A DNA stretch of 64,000 bases. It comes from Thiomicrospira sp. XS5. GTDB lineage: Bacteria > Pseudomonadota > Gammaproteobacteria > Thiomicrospirales > Thiomicrospiraceae. A program made the position numbers and the translations under genes. The DNA lies in NCBI RefSeq assembly GCF_001507555.1, contig NZ_LQBO01000001.1:496001-560000 (forward strand), read 5' to 3'. The notes below the pieces were generated by a model that had not been told where the DNA came from, did not search any database, and saw nothing but the letters and a program-made list of their open reading frames with translations. Shown piece by piece: positions 1-9,881 of this stretch; within the stretch, counting starts at the first letter, position 1, and every line of letters begins with the position of its first letter.

Positions 1-1701
1 ACAGGAGACGTTTCCGACAACTACAGTGGTGGAGATGGTGTGATCACCATTGACAGTATTGAGGTTTATGGAACGACTTATACGGCCTCAAACTTCCCAT
101 CAGAAGGGGTGGATTTAGATGGTCAAGGCACTTTGCAATTCAACTTCACTACCGGTGAGTATAGCTACAGTGCAGCATCAAATGAATTTACGTCTGATGT
201 ATCGAAAGCCTTTAGTGTCACAGTGTCGGATGCAGATGGTGATGAAGCGTCGTTTGATGTCAATATAAATATCGAGGTGCAATCGTCAGAATCCTCTACT
301 ACAGAAGGTACTGTAGTGGATGGTATTGTTGATGGTTTAGGTTACGCCACTTCATCTGGTTTGACTGGCGTGACATCTGAATCAGGTGCCTTCAGTTATC
401 GTGAAGGGGATACAATCACCTTTATGGTGGGTGATGTGGTAATCGGTACTGCCGATGCTGCGGATCTAACGTCTGACCAAGTCTTCTTGCAAGATCTGGC
501 CGATGTGTCTCGTTCTGACTTGAACAACGAATATGTTGAAAACATGGCAGTCTTCCTGCAGTCATTGGATGCGGATGGAAATGCTGACAACGGTATTACT
601 ATTAAGCCAGCAGTATTTGCACAATTTGAAGGTGTTTCGCTAGACTTGAAAACAGCTTCTGAAGCTGAAGTAAAAGCCGTTATCGAAGAAGCCGGTCATC
701 ATTATGTGAATGAAGAAGAGGCCATGGCGCATGTACAAAGAATGCTGCAACAATACGGTGGTCAAACCGAGTTTGATGCGCATGTCGATGACTCCATTCA
801 AACCGCAACGCTGGCGCATGAAGTGTTGCAGAGTGACGGAATGCGTTTCGAAACCAGCTCCGGTTTGAGCGGCGAACTGGTGGATGGTGTCTTTGAATAC
901 GATCAGGGCGATACCATTAACCTCTATGTCGGCGAGACCCTAATGGCCAGCTTCAGCAGTGATGTGATCGATGCCAATGGCGTGATTACTTTCAGTGACG
1001 CTGGCTTTACGGTCACTGCTGACGAGCTCAGCGCTCTGCTGGCGCCGGAAGCTGCTGAACAGGAGGTTTCGATTGACGAGCGTGCCGACCAAGCCGAGGC
1101 GGATCTGAGTGTGGCGACTGTGGCCTCAACGGACGAACAGCCAGGCCTGGCCGAAACGGATATGGTTGAGGACTCCGTTGAAACCTCAGCGAATGCAGAG
1201 GGCACTGAGGCCGATGCTGGTTCAGCGACTGAAGATATGGCGGATGATGCCGTCTCCGAAGAACAACCAGGCCTGGCTGAAACCGATACTGAGACAGATG
1301 AGGTGGAAACGACGGCAGACGGCGGAACGGATATGGACGATGAAGCCATCGATGATTCGATTCTGTATGGATTTGATAGTGATGAAGCGGACACTTTGAT
1401 TGCTGATAGCCTTACGGATCAAGATAATGTTTATGAGCCAGCTTCTGGAAATAGCAATGAAACATTGGATTTGAGTGAGGTTATTAGTGAAGAACCTAAA
1501 GACTCAGATGCACTGAATGATTATTTGAGTATGATTGAAAAGGATGAAGTTTCTGACGGAAGCGAGGATTCCAAACCTGAGTCCGACCAGGCAGTTATTG
1601 AGAATACTCCAGTGCCAGTTGAGTTAGATACTCAGCTCCAGACAGCGGATGGGTTGGTTTCACAAATTGACGATAGCAATATAGATTATCAAAACGATTG
1701 A
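1..1701 (+). CDS. C-terminal part of a large secreted repeat (adhesin-like) protein, 5' truncated by window edge
   Basis: The frame is open from base 1, so the true start lies upstream; 566 residues are visible. The first ~90 residues look like a bacterial Ig/VCBS-type repeat of type I-secreted giant adhesins (FNFTTGEYSYSA followed by FSVTVSDADGDEASFDV). Two further modules carry the pattern 'SSGLxG...GxFxYxxGDTI..xVG' (about residues 108-205 and 292-345), a pattern I associate with surface lipoproteins and adhesins. The last ~200 residues are strongly acidic, low-complexity and rich in Asp, Glu, Ser and Thr, with a duplicated QPGLAET segment. No haemolysin-type nonapeptide repeats are visible in this part. 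A role in surface attachment or biofilm is inferred from architecture only. It is followed by a terminator and then by the pseudokinase gene. Confidence 0.7.
   Translation, partial: TGDVSDNYSGGDGVITIDSIEVYGTTYTASNFPSEGVDLDGQGTLQFNFTTGEYSYSAASNEFTSDVSKAFSVTVSDADGDEASFDVNINIEVQSSESSTTEGTVVDGIVDGLGYATSSGLTGVTSESGAFSYREGDTITFMVGDVVIGTADAADLTSDQVFLQDLADVSRSDLNNEYVENMAVFLQSLDADGNADNGITIKPAVFAQFEGVSLDLKTASEAEVKAVIEEAGHHYVNEEEAMAHVQRMLQQYGGQTEFDAHVDDSIQTATLAHEVLQSDGMRFETSSGLSGELVDGVFEYDQGDTINLYVGETLMASFSSDVIDANGVITFSDAGFTVTADELSALLAPEAAEQEVSIDERADQAEADLSVATVASTDEQPGLAETDMVEDSVETSANAEGTEADAGSATEDMADDAVSEEQPGLAETDTETDEVETTADGGTDMDDEAIDDSILYGFDSDEADTLIADSLTDQDNVYEPASGNSNETLDLSEVISEEPKDSDALNDYLSMIEKDEVSDGSEDSKPESDQAVIENTPVPVELDTQLQTADGLVSQIDDSNIDYQND
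1141..1150. repeat. CCAGGCCTGG palindrome copy
   Basis: Exact copy in the acidic tail of the adhesin-like gene, read as Pro-Gly-Leu within QPGLAE. Confidence 0.95.
1267..1276. repeat. CCAGGCCTGG palindrome copy
   Basis: Second exact copy in the same tail, 126 bp after the first and again within QPGLAET; the flanking codons are similar, which suggests a local duplication. Confidence 0.95.
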
Positions 1702-1718
1702 TGACGATTGTTTTATTT

Positions 1719-1746
1719 AAAAAAGGTACCAAAAGGTGCCTTTTTT
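1719..1746 (+). terminator. Rho-independent terminator behind the adhesin-like gene
   Basis: A-tract, arm GGTACC (1725-1730), loop AAAA, arm GGTGCC (1735-1740, one G-T pair), then six T. It lies 18 bp behind the stop codon. Confidence 0.75.
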
Positions 1747-1845
1747 ATTCCGTGCTCAAGAACTCGGGAAGTTGATAAAAGTTTAATTTACCCTTCTTTT
1801 TTTTGATAATATGATTTTTCATAAAACTGCGTAGGTTTGCTCGAT

Positions 1846-3219
1846 ATGTCTCAGACCCGGTCTGTCAAAAATCCGATTTATATTCAGGATGATTTATCGG
1901 ATATTAAATTGATTTGTGAAGAAGGTTCTTTGTCGGTTTTTTCGGCCAAACAAGTATCGGATGGCAAGGCCGGCAAGCAGACAGTGCGGGTTCTGACGGA
2001 TATCCACAACCATTACGCATTGAAGCGCGAAAAAGACCTGCTGCATTATCTCAATAAGTTTTCAGACGATTTTCCCAAGTTTAATGAAATCCGTAAAGAA
2101 GGTTTCAGTTACCTGAAATTTTTCGATTTCGTCGGTAAAAAAAGCTTAAAAGACGTTGTGAAGAAAAAAGGCGTTTTGTCTTCGGGAGAGGCCAAAACAC
2201 TGCTGGAACACATGGTGTCCGCATTGGATAAAGTGCATGGGGTTGGGTTTGTACATACGCGCATTCGCCCAGAGAATATCATTGCAGGCAAAAAGCATTA
2301 TTACCTGGTGGATTGGAGCGGCACCATACCGGCGCTGCCGTCATTTGAAACCGAAGTCTTACTGGGGGACCAGAAGTATTGCCCACCGGAACGCCTAAAC
2401 GGTGAATACGAAGCCTCTGGGGATATTTATCTCTTAGGCTGTGTCTTATATTTCGCGTTAACCGGCAAGCATATTTACCGTCTGAACAAAGTTGAGCACT
2501 CATTTGATCAGCTCTATGCCCACGCATTTCATACGCCGAGAAAACTGAATGTATTACCGGTTTTCTGGCGACAATTAATTGTATGGATGACGCAAAAATC
2601 GCCCAAAGATCGACCAGGCCTGGCCGATTTGCAGCAATGGTTAAAAGATGAAAGTGTGCCGAAAGAAATTCGTCAACAGAAACAGGAAACCGTTAAAGGC
2701 TTTCCGGAAGACAGTTTGACTGTATTGGCCGACTCACATTATCTCTATGCTTTGTTCAAAAAAGCGACGTTACACGATGCTTCCGGCGACGTCGAATCGG
2801 CCTTTAACCTCTATGAAACCTGCGCTTTCCGTGGCTATACCCGAGCCGAAAATAATCTCGGCCTGATGTATGAAAAAGGGAAGGTGGTGCGTCAGTCCTA
2901 CATCAAAGCCATGAATATGTTTTATCAGGCCTATGAAAAGGGCAATCCTTACGGCGCTTACAATCTGGGTTATATCTTTGAAAAAGGTTGGGGCGTTGAT
3001 GTGAATCTTTCAAAAGCCTACCAGCTTTATAAGTACGCCGCTATGCGCGGCCATCTCGCGGCGCAAAACCGGTTGGGTGAATGCTATTTGGACGGTAAAG
3101 GGGTGGAAGTCGATGTGGTTCAGGCTCGTTTCTGGCTCGGGATGGCCGCGCACTACGGCAATGAAATGGCGTCCCAAAACATCCGTCGATTGCTGACCGA
3201 AACCCGCCGCGCTGTTTGA
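1846..3219 (+). CDS. Protein kinase-like (probable pseudokinase) with C-terminal Sel1 repeats
   Basis: The first ~260 residues have the Hanks-kinase layout: an ALKR lysine near residue 60, a catalytic-loop equivalent HTRIRPENI near 137, VDWSG where DFG is expected, a CPPER equivalent of the APE motif and a conserved C-lobe (GDIYLLGCVLYFALTG). The proton-acceptor Asp of HRD is replaced (HTR), while the metal-binding Asn and the Asp of DFG remain, so catalysis is doubtful. After residue ~310, three to four Sel1/TPR-like repeats follow (NLGLMYEKG, NLGYIFEKGWGV, RLGECYLDGKGV), typical protein-interaction modules. I chose the ATG at 1846 over a TTG at 1837 because GTAGG lies about 10 bp before it. 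No transmembrane segment is seen. Its partner is unknown; the repeat protein upstream is a candidate by position only. Confidence 0.75.
   Translation: MSQTRSVKNPIYIQDDLSDIKLICEEGSLSVFSAKQVSDGKAGKQTVRVLTDIHNHYALKREKDLLHYLNKFSDDFPKFNEIRKEGFSYLKFFDFVGKKSLKDVVKKKGVLSSGEAKTLLEHMVSALDKVHGVGFVHTRIRPENIIAGKKHYYLVDWSGTIPALPSFETEVLLGDQKYCPPERLNGEYEASGDIYLLGCVLYFALTGKHIYRLNKVEHSFDQLYAHAFHTPRKLNVLPVFWRQLIVWMTQKSPKDRPGLADLQQWLKDESVPKEIRQQKQETVKGFPEDSLTVLADSHYLYALFKKATLHDASGDVESAFNLYETCAFRGYTRAENNLGLMYEKGKVVRQSYIKAMNMFYQAYEKGNPYGAYNLGYIFEKGWGVDVNLSKAYQLYKYAAMRGHLAAQNRLGECYLDGKGVEVDVVQARFWLGMAAHYGNEMASQNIRRLLTETRRAV
2614..2623. repeat. CCAGGCCTGG palindrome copy
   Basis: In the kinase-like gene, read as Arg-Pro-Gly-Leu-Ala at the end of the C-lobe, where kinases often have RPT or RPS. 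Confidence 0.95.
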
Positions 3220-3234
3220 CGGCGTTGCGTTTTT

Positions 3235-3693
3235 TCAAAGGCCGGTGTCGGATGCTGCCTTCGGCTTGTCACCGGCTTTGAATAATGCATTGTTTTCTTG
3301 CAAATCTGCGGTCAGACGTTTCAACCATTGGTTTAACACCGGCATCTTTTGATGACTGATTTCGAGGATTTCCACCAAACTGAACGTCGATAAAGGGAAG
3401 CCAGCGCTCATACAGGCGACTTTAATCAAAAATAACCGCTCTTCTTGACGAAATTCCGGGTTCGGAATGAAGTAGGTACACTTGGCCAACAAAGTCGCCT
3501 TGAGTATCGGTTCCCAGTAGCTGGATGGAACTTTTTTACGCTGCAGCAGTTCTTTATCCGGTTCATTGGCTTGTAAGGCTTCCAGCAGTTCGCCTAACGA
3601 ATAGGTGCCCATAAAGTCCAGCGCGATGTCACGCGCATGGGGCGGCAGTTCTTGCAGCAGGGCTTGTTCAAATTCGTTTTCGATTAAAGGCAT
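3235..3693 (-). CDS. Conserved-looking hypothetical protein, 152 aa
   Basis: Soluble, predicted mostly helical, Leu- and Glu-rich (for example ELLEALQANEPDKELLQRKK). No signal peptide, transmembrane segment or catalytic motif is visible and I do not recognise the family. It converges on the kinase-like gene with a 15 bp gap and is divergent from apt with about 127 bp between the starts, so it may share a regulatory interval with apt. It is accepted as a real gene because it fills an otherwise empty interval and has neighbour-like codon use. Confidence 0.6.
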   Translation of the reverse strand: MPLIENEFEQALLQELPPHARDIALDFMGTYSLGELLEALQANEPDKELLQRKKVPSSYWEPILKATLLAKCTYFIPNPEFRQEERLFLIKVACMSAGFPLSTFSLVEILEISHQKMPVLNQWLKRLTADLQENNALFKAGDKPKAASDTGL

Positions 3694-3820
3694 GGAAAAA
3701 GTCTTGTATAATGCAAAAAGTTCAAATCAATAACCTTATTTTACCAATTCAAAACTCGGTAAGATAATTTTAAGTGAAGCCGAATAAACCGAAAACCAAC
3801 GCATTAAAAGACAGATTCTT

Positions 3821-4339
3821 ATGAGCCAGCATCCTCTTGCACAATATTTAGACGCCGTGCCCGATTTCCCGAAACCAGGCATTCTCTTTCAGGATATCTC
3901 ACCGTTATTGAAAACCCACTTCAAAGAAACCATCGACGCCATGTCCGGTTTGTTTACGGAGGAAGAGTGGGCAGACGTCGACTATTTGGTCGGCATTGAA
4001 TCTCGCGGGTTTATTTTTGCCTCCGCGCTGGCCTACAAGCACAACAAAGGCTTTATTAAAGTGCGTAAACCCGGCAAGTTGCCGAATGTACACTGCTCGA
4101 TGGAGTATGGCTTGGAATACGGTTCCGACAAGCTGGAAATGCAGAAAGGCGATGGTAAAAAAGTATTTGTGTTTGATGATTTGGTGGCGACCGGCGGTTC
4201 CTTGCAAGCTTCAATGAAATTGTGCGAGAAAGTCGGTTATGAGGTAATGGGCATTGGTTGTTTGGTGGATTTGAAAGCCCTGAACAGCTTCGAATACAAC
4301 GGTATGAAAGCCCGTTCATTGATTCAGTTTGACGACTGA
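3821..4339 (+). CDS. apt: Adenine phosphoribosyltransferase
   Basis: Purine salvage enzyme: adenine plus PRPP gives AMP and pyrophosphate, in the cytosol. The PRPP-binding loop is seen as VFVFDDLVATGGS (about residues 109-121), with the N-terminal PDFPKPGILFQDISPLL and the ESRGFIFASALAYK segment characteristic of Apt. At 172 residues it has the usual length. The ATG at 3821 matches the family start. It is monocistronic and shares the terminator at 4371-4397 with the converging argH. Confidence 0.96.
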   Translation: MSQHPLAQYLDAVPDFPKPGILFQDISPLLKTHFKETIDAMSGLFTEEEWADVDYLVGIESRGFIFASALAYKHNKGFIKVRKPGKLPNVHCSMEYGLEYGSDKLEMQKGDGKKVFVFDDLVATGGSLQASMKLCEKVGYEVMGIGCLVDLKALNSFEYNGMKARSLIQFDD

Positions 4340-4370
4340 CGTTCCTCTATTTCAAGCCATTCTAAATATG

Positions 4371-4397
4371 AAAAACGCCCAGGCCTGGGCGTTTTTT
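4371..4397. terminator. Bidirectional terminator built on the CCAGGCCTGG palindrome
   Basis: 4371-4396 is a perfect palindrome: AAAAACGCCCAGG and its complement, centred at 4383/4384, with T-tracts in both directions. It serves the converging apt and argH. The iterated 10-mer sits at 4379-4388, exactly in the middle. Confidence 0.9.
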
Positions 4398-4439
4398 GTA
4401 TGGGTCGAAAAGGCGTGAAAGCCTCTGTGGGTGGGCGCG

Positions 4440-5828
4440 TTAGAGTTCGGATTTGGCGCGTGCAATCGCCGCCTTAACCTGTTCGGGTGCCGTGCCGCCC
4501 AGGTGGTTTCGAGCCGACACCGACCCTTCCAGCGTCAAGACCTCAAAGACATCATCCGTGATGCTGCCGTGGAAGCTTTGCAAGGTTTCCAGTGACATTT
4601 CCGATAAATCCTGCCCGTTTTGTAAACCATGCGCCACGGCTAGGCCGACCACTTCGTGCGCGTCGCGGAACGGTAATCCTTTATTGACCAGGTAATCCGC
4701 TAAATCGGTGGCGGTGGAGAAGCCGCGCTTGGCCGCGTCATAGGTCACATCACGATTGACGATAATGGCCGGCACCATGTCGGCAAAGGCCCGCAAGCTG
4801 CCGCGTACGGTATCGACGGTGTCAAACAAAGGTTCCTTGTCTTCCTGGTTGTCTTTGTTGTAGGCCAGCGGCTGGGATTTCATCAGCGTCAGCAAGCTGA
4901 TCAGATGACCGTAAACGCGGCCGGTTTTGCCGCGCACCAACTCCGGCACATCCGGGTTTTTCTTTTGCGGCATGATCGACGAGCCGGTACAGAAACGATC
5001 CGGCAAATCGATGAAATTGAATTGCGCAGACGACCACAGCACCAACTCTTCCGAAAAACGTGACAAATGCATCAGGAAGGTGGCGGCAAAGGCCGTGAAT
5101 TCGATGGCGAAATCGCGGTCGGAGACGCCGTCCAAGGAGTTTTGCGAAATACGGTCGAAGCCCAGCAACTCGGCGGTCACCTCCCGCTCAATCGGGTAGG
5201 TGGTGCCGGCCAGTGCGGCGGAGCCCAACGGTAGGGTGTTGACGCGTTTGCGGCAGTCTTCCAAACGTTCGACGTCACGTTTAATCATTTCAAACCAGGC
5301 CATCATATGGTGACCGAAAGTGACCGGCTGGGCGGTTTGCAAGTGGGTAAAGCCCGGCATAATGGTGTCGGCTTCTTTTTCTGCCAGAGACAGGATGCCG
5401 TGTTGTAAACGCGTCATTTCCGGCAGAATGGCATCAATCTCGTCTCGAAGGTACAGACGGATATCGGTGGCAACCTGATCGTTACGTGAACGGCCGGTGT
5501 GCAATTTCTTACCGGTGATGCCGATCAGGTCGGTCAAACGCGCTTCGATATTCATGTGAATGTCTTCTTGCTTGATCGACCACTCCATTTTGCCGCTTTC
5601 GATGTCGGCCTGAACCTGACCGAGGCCTTCGATAATGTCTTCCCGTTCCTGTTCGGTCAGCAGGCCGACTTTGCATAACATGGTGGCATGAGCAATCGAC
5701 CCTTGGATGTCCTGACGGTACATGCGTTTGTCGAATTGAATCGAGGCGGTGAACTCTTCGACAAAAGCGTCGGTGGCTTCACTGAAACGGGCACTGGACA
5801 GTTTTTCTTGGTTGTGTTGATTGCTCAT
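4440..5828 (-). CDS. argH: Argininosuccinate lyase
   Basis: Last step of arginine synthesis: argininosuccinate is cleaved to arginine and fumarate. It belongs to the fumarase/aspartase superfamily; the signature [12 protein letters not shown] carries the catalytic Ser, and HTGRSRNDQ and [19 protein letters not shown]-type segments are present. The length of 462 aa is normal. It stands alone on the minus strand; no other arg gene lies in the window. Confidence 0.97.
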   Translation of the reverse strand: MSNQHNQEKLSSARFSEATDAFVEEFTASIQFDKRMYRQDIQGSIAHATMLCKVGLLTEQEREDIIEGLGQVQADIESGKMEWSIKQEDIHMNIEARLTDLIGITGKKLHTGRSRNDQVATDIRLYLRDEIDAILPEMTRLQHGILSLAEKEADTIMPGFTHLQTAQPVTFGHHMMAWFEMIKRDVERLEDCRKRVNTLPLGSAALAGTTYPIEREVTAELLGFDRISQNSLDGVSDRDFAIEFTAFAATFLMHLSRFSEELVLWSSAQFNFIDLPDRFCTGSSIMPQKKNPDVPELVRGKTGRVYGHLISLLTLMKSQPLAYNKDNQEDKEPLFDTVDTVRGSLRAFADMVPAIIVNRDVTYDAAKRGFSTATDLADYLVNKGLPFRDAHEVVGLAVAHGLQNGQDLSEMSLETLQSFHGSITDDVFEVLTLEGSVSARNHLGGTAPEQVKAAIARAKSEL

Positions 5829-6036
5829 AGTCTTTTCTTTGCGATATGCGTTTTAAGGGTTTAAATCTCTGAATGTATTTGGCGCCTATTATAAAGATTT
5901 CTGAGCGCGCTTGCGGCACTCAATTTGCCTCACGACGGTTGCCGTCTTTCGTGGTGTGGACGCGCCCGCCGATTTTGCGCGTTGTCGGCGGCTTGGCAGG
6001 CGGTGTCGAAAGCGGAGGTTGTGTTCGCTGGGTGCC

Positions 6037-6567
6037 CTATTGCCCGGGCATGGCATCCAGGCGCAGCGGATTGCCCATTTTTTGATAGGCCTGATTCAGG
6101 TGTTTATGAATCAAGGTGGTGTAGAGTTCGATATTGGCAATGCCGACGATGTTGTCCGCCACTTTTTCGCCGTTTCCGTCGATGAAAATCACCGTTGGCG
6201 TCAGGTCGGCTTTGTAGCGGCGTGCCAATTCATCTTTGCGAATCGGTTGGCCGTTCACGTCGGGAATTGGTTGGTGTTCGTCAATGCTCAAATAGCGCAT
6301 GAACATCACCTTGCCGTCGTAATCGCCGCCCAAGGCCATAGGGTCGAGCACTTCTTCGCGGAGGATGTGGCAGAATTCACACCATTCGGCCCCGACGGTC
6401 AGCATGATCGGCAGATTGCGCTCCCGCGCTTCAGCGGCCAGCGCTTGCAGGTTGGTCAGTTCTTTCAGCTTCGAGTTTTCGGCGTAACCGGAGGCATTGG
6501 CCGCCTTATCGCAGCCGACCAGAAACAGAATGGCCGTCAGCGCTGTGGCCAGTAATTTCAAATTCAA
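6037..6567 (-). CDS. Thioredoxin-fold lipoprotein
   Basis: The N-terminus is a lipoprotein signal (hydrophobic stretch then LVGC at about residues 16-19), so the protein is probably anchored on the periplasmic side. The mature part has a thioredoxin-like fold of the Thioredoxin_7/SoxW type: [15 protein letters not shown] with a CxxC redox centre and a cis-proline strand [10 protein letters not shown]. The likely role is periplasmic thiol reduction or isomerisation; the substrate is unknown. The start codon is TTG at 6567 (the frame reads TTG AAT TTG AAA), supported by AAGGAG seven bases before it. Divergent from hemC. Confidence 0.82.
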   Translation of the reverse strand: MNLKLLATALTAILFLVGCDKAANASGYAENSKLKELTNLQALAAEARERNLPIMLTVGAEWCEFCHILREEVLDPMALGGDYDGKVMFMRYLSIDEHQPIPDVNGQPIRKDELARRYKADLTPTVIFIDGNGEKVADNIVGIANIELYTTLIHKHLNQAYQKMGNPLRLDAMPGQ

Positions 6568-6747
6568 ATCCGTTCTCCTTCCTCGCCAAGGCCAGGCATT
6601 TACTCAGACCTCCATTTTATCGAAAAAACGGCCGTCATTTTGAGTAAAATGGGGAACAATCATGCACAAACACCGACTGTTTTCAGGGAAATTAATCGAC
6701 TGAAAAACGTGTGTGCGACCATTCATATTCAATTTTCGGAAGGATCC

Positions 6748-7677
6748 ATGAAGAAAACCCTCAGAATCGCAACGCGAAAAAGCCCGCTGGCCATGTGGCA
6801 GGCCGAATTTGTCAAAGCCGAACTTGAAAAGGCGCATCCCGGATTGACCGTGGAATTGCTGCCGATGTCGACCAAAGGCGACAAGATTCTTGACGTGCCG
6901 TTGGCGAAAATTGGCGGTAAAGGGCTGTTCACCAAGGAGCTGGAAGATCGCATGATCGCGGGGGAAGCGGACATCGCCGTGCATTCGATGAAAGACGTGC
7001 CGATGGAATTGCCGGAAGGGTTTGCACTGGGCGCCATTCTGGAGCGTCACGAACCGACCGATGCTTTTGTGTCCAATCATTATGAATGTTTTGACGATTT
7101 ACCGCAGGGCGCGGTTTTGGGAACCTCCAGTCTGCGCCGTAAAGCGCAGTTGATGGCCGCTCGTCCCGATTTGGTGGTCAAGGATTTGCGCGGCAATGTC
7201 GGCACGCGTCTGGGCAAGTTGGACGCCGGTGAATACGATGCCATCGTTTTGGCCACTTCCGGTTTGAAACGTTTGAAACTGGACGAGCGTATCCGCCATG
7301 AGCTGCAACCGGAAACCTGTTTGCCGGCCGTGTCGCAAGGCACCTTGGGCATTGAATATTTTGAAAAAGAGGACGATGTTTTAGCCTTGATTCAAGTGCT
7401 GAATCATCGTGACACCGAAATCCGCACCCGTGCGGAACGCGCCATGAACCACCGTTTGGAAGGCGGGTGTCAGGTGCCGATCGGCGTGTACGCCGAGTTG
7501 AAAGGCGACGATATTTATTTACGTGGTTTGGTCGGCGCGTTGGACGGTTCCGAAATCATTCGAGCCGAAGCCACCGGGCCGCAAACCGACGCGGAAAGCT
7601 TAGGCATTGGTGTCGCGGAAGACTTGCTCGAGCAGGGTGCCGGCGCCATCTTAAAAGAAGTGTATGACCAAGCTTGA
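6748..7677 (+). CDS. hemC: Porphobilinogen deaminase (hydroxymethylbilane synthase)
   Basis: Polymerises four porphobilinogen units to hydroxymethylbilane. The start ATG at 6748 follows GGAAGG and gives the typical N-terminus [18 protein letters not shown]; the longer open frame upstream is not typical. The dipyrromethane cofactor Cys lies in [10 protein letters not shown] near residue 245, and active-site motifs such as [11 protein letters not shown] and [10 protein letters not shown] are present. The length of 309 aa is normal. It is the first gene of hemC-hemD-hemX-hemY and overlaps hemD by 14 bp. Confidence 0.97.
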   Translation: MKKTLRIATRKSPLAMWQAEFVKAELEKAHPGLTVELLPMSTKGDKILDVPLAKIGGKGLFTKELEDRMIAGEADIAVHSMKDVPMELPEGFALGAILERHEPTDAFVSNHYECFDDLPQGAVLGTSSLRRKAQLMAARPDLVVKDLRGNVGTRLGKLDAGEYDAIVLATSGLKRLKLDERIRHELQPETCLPAVSQGTLGIEYFEKEDDVLALIQVLNHRDTEIRTRAERAMNHRLEGGCQVPIGVYAELKGDDIYLRGLVGALDGSEIIRAEATGPQTDAESLGIGVAEDLLEQGAGAILKEVYDQA

Positions 7678-8464
7678 TGGGCTGACGTTACTCAATACCC
7701 GACCGGAACATCAGGCCGCGCACTTGACGCGTTTGGCCGAGAGCGTTGGGGCGACGGTACTGACGTGCCCAAGCATCGAAATTGAAACGTTATCTCTGCC
7801 CGCCGAGGCCGTTACACGTTTCCAGCGGTTTGATAAAATTGTGTTTGTCAGCCGCAATGCCGTCGCGGTTTTAAACGATTTATTTCAAGCGGTTGGTCAG
7901 GCGTCGCCGCCGTTTGGCGAATCGGCGCAGTGTTTCGCCATCGGTCAGGCCACACAGCAGGCGTTGCAGGCACAGGGTTGGCCATTGGCCGCTCTGGACA
8001 TCGACCGGTTTGTCAGTGAGGATTTGCTGGCGACCGAAGCGTTGCAAGATTTGCAGGGCCAACGGTGTCTTATCGTGAAAGGCGAAGGCGGCCGCCCGAC
8101 CTTGAAGGCCGGTTTGGAGAACGCCGGAGCGGATGTTGAAGAATGGTTGATTTATCGTCGTCGTCCGGCGGCATTGTGTGCCCAGGCCTGGTCAATATTT
8201 CAATCGGCCGCGCACCCGGTGGTGCTGGCCAGCAGTTTGCAGGCCTGGTCGAATTTAGTGGCGATGGTCACGGAAACCGATTCTCGGGAAACGCATCCGA
8301 AAAACGCTCAGGCCTGGTTGTTTTTACAAGATATTATTGTGTTCAGTGAGCGCATTGAAAACGCGATTCGTGAACAGGGTTGGCGGGGTCGAATTTTTGT
8401 GGTGCCCCAACAAAGTGATGACGGCGTACTGAGCGCGCTGAAACAGATCTCAATGCAGAGTTAA
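7664..8464 (+). CDS. hemD: Uroporphyrinogen-III synthase
   Basis: Cyclises hydroxymethylbilane with inversion of ring D. The family diverges strongly in sequence; the call rests on position between hemC and hemX, length (266 aa) and fold signatures: [18 protein letters not shown] at the N-terminus, [10 protein letters not shown], and the [12 protein letters not shown] segment. It starts inside the 3' end of hemC, so translation is probably coupled. Three iterated-palindrome copies or near copies cluster in its second half (8182, 8240, 8309), all read as Gln-Ala-Trp. Confidence 0.92.
   Translation: MTKLDGLTLLNTRPEHQAAHLTRLAESVGATVLTCPSIEIETLSLPAEAVTRFQRFDKIVFVSRNAVAVLNDLFQAVGQASPPFGESAQCFAIGQATQQALQAQGWPLAALDIDRFVSEDLLATEALQDLQGQRCLIVKGEGGRPTLKAGLENAGADVEEWLIYRRRPAALCAQAWSIFQSAAHPVVLASSLQAWSNLVAMVTETDSRETHPKNAQAWLFLQDIIVFSERIENAIREQGWRGRIFVVPQQSDDGVLSALKQISMQS
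8182..8191. repeat. CCAGGCCTGG palindrome copy
   Basis: In hemD, read as Ala-Gln-Ala-Trp-Ser. Near copies CAGGCCTGG follow at 8240-8248 (LQAWS) and 8309-8317 (AQAWL). Confidence 0.95.
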
Positions 8465-8492
8465 TGCGGCAAAGCCGTAAAAGGATACGATT

Positions 8493-9878
8493 ATGGTAGC
8501 TTCTGAAGAACCGATTACCCCAAAAGCCGATCAGCGCGTGCTTGACGGGGAAGTGGTGAAGGGTGGTCACGCCAAATCCGAACAGAAAAATCGCCAAACC
8601 TCGTCCGATGACGACAAGCCATTAAAAGCCAAACGTGACTGGTCCGGCTGGTGGCCGCAAACCTTCATGCAGAAAATGGCGTTATTACTCGTGCTGCTGT
8701 TGGTTGGCCTCATCACCTATCTGGCGATGAAAACCAATCAGCAGGACTGGCAGATTGAAAAAATCAATCAATTGCAAAGCGAAGTCGGCCAGTTGAAAAC
8801 CGAAACCAAAACCCTCAAAAGCAGTCAGAACGAATTGAAAGAGGCGTTGACCGCGAAACTGGCCTCACCGGAAAATCAACCGGCCATCAGTCAAGCGGAT
8901 GTCGACGCGGTGAAAACCGAATTGGAAACCTTTAAGACCAATGTGCAGGACAAGTTGTCCGAGGTAACCGAGCAGTTAAAAGGCATGTCGCAGCAGGCTG
9001 GTGAGGCCTCCCAAAAACTGGGCGAGGCCGTTAAACCGTCACCGGAATTACAGGCGAAGGCGGAAGCGCTCGGCGATGAAATGAAAAACCAATTGCAGCA
9101 AATGGGGCAGCAGTTGTCCGAACTGTTCGATTTCAAACAAGAACTGCAAGAACGCAACGAATGGCAAAAACAACAGGATTCCAAATTGGAATCGGCGACG
9201 GAAGGTGCCGTTTCGGTAGAGCCTTTGTCGGCAAAACAGATCCAACAGTGGGCCTTGGAAATCAATACGCAGTGGTTATTGACCGGTAATGCCGCGCAGA
9301 CCCGTCAGCACTTGCTGGCCTTGGAAAAGGCTGTTGGCGCGAGTGCCATGGCCGGCAAAAACGATTTCATTCGCCGTATTGGTCAGGATTTGGCACGGAT
9401 TGAAGCCCAGCCGAATCCATCGGCTACGGATGTGGCGCCGGTGCTTGAGACGCTTCGCAATCAAATTCAAAACCTGCCGCCAGCGAAAAAGGTTTCACAT
9501 GAAACCTCCTCCGACACCTCCAGCCAAGCAACGGTGCCTTCAGAAGACACAACGGATTCGTCTTGGCAGAAGTTGCAGACCAAATTGGAAGCCTTGTTTT
9601 CGGTGCGCAAGCGTGAGTCGGCGGAGCAGCTGACGCAAGTGGAAAGCTTGATGCTGCACGATGTGTTGGTTCAGCGTGGACTCTTGTTGGTGGATCGTTT
9701 GCAATGGGCATTGGATTCAGAATCAAAACCGCTCCTGGATAAGGCTCAACAGTCGCTTAACGATTTTATGGCCGCACATTTCCCGGAACAGGCAGACGCC
9801 GTCAAAGCCACCTTAGCGCCCCTACAACAGGTGACTTTTACACCGAGACAGCCGCTGGATATTGCGGAAGGGGTCTAA
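8493..9878 (+). CDS. hemX: HemX-like inner-membrane protein
   Basis: A 461-residue protein of the HemX family, long annotated as a uroporphyrin-III C-methyltransferase, though it has no methyltransferase motifs. A charged cytoplasmic N-terminus is followed by one transmembrane helix (about residues 66-86, MALLLVLLLVGLITYLAM) and a coiled coil (INQLQSEVGQLKTETKTLKSS and beyond to ~residue 230). The remainder is a helical periplasmic domain. GGAT lies before the ATG. Together with HemY it is thought to organise or regulate haem synthesis at the membrane; that role is family knowledge, not shown here. Confidence 0.88.
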   Translation: MVASEEPITPKADQRVLDGEVVKGGHAKSEQKNRQTSSDDDKPLKAKRDWSGWWPQTFMQKMALLLVLLLVGLITYLAMKTNQQDWQIEKINQLQSEVGQLKTETKTLKSSQNELKEALTAKLASPENQPAISQADVDAVKTELETFKTNVQDKLSEVTEQLKGMSQQAGEASQKLGEAVKPSPELQAKAEALGDEMKNQLQQMGQQLSELFDFKQELQERNEWQKQQDSKLESATEGAVSVEPLSAKQIQQWALEINTQWLLTGNAAQTRQHLLALEKAVGASAMAGKNDFIRRIGQDLARIEAQPNPSATDVAPVLETLRNQIQNLPPAKKVSHETSSDTSSQATVPSEDTTDSSWQKLQTKLEALFSVRKRESAEQLTQVESLMLHDVLVQRGLLLVDRLQWALDSESKPLLDKAQQSLNDFMAAHFPEQADAVKATLAPLQQVTFTPRQPLDIAEGV

Positions 9879-9881
9879 GGT

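Noticed and set aside
3684-3712. TATAAT at 3707-3712 as apt promoter
   Set aside because: The -10 box is perfect but the only -35 at proper distance (TTAAAG) is poor, and the leader would be about 100 bp; possible but not supported enough to list.
5911-6555. 214-codon open frame on the plus strand
   Set aside because: It overlaps the thioredoxin-like lipoprotein in antisense; the lipobox, CxxC motif and ribosome-binding site favour the minus-strand gene.
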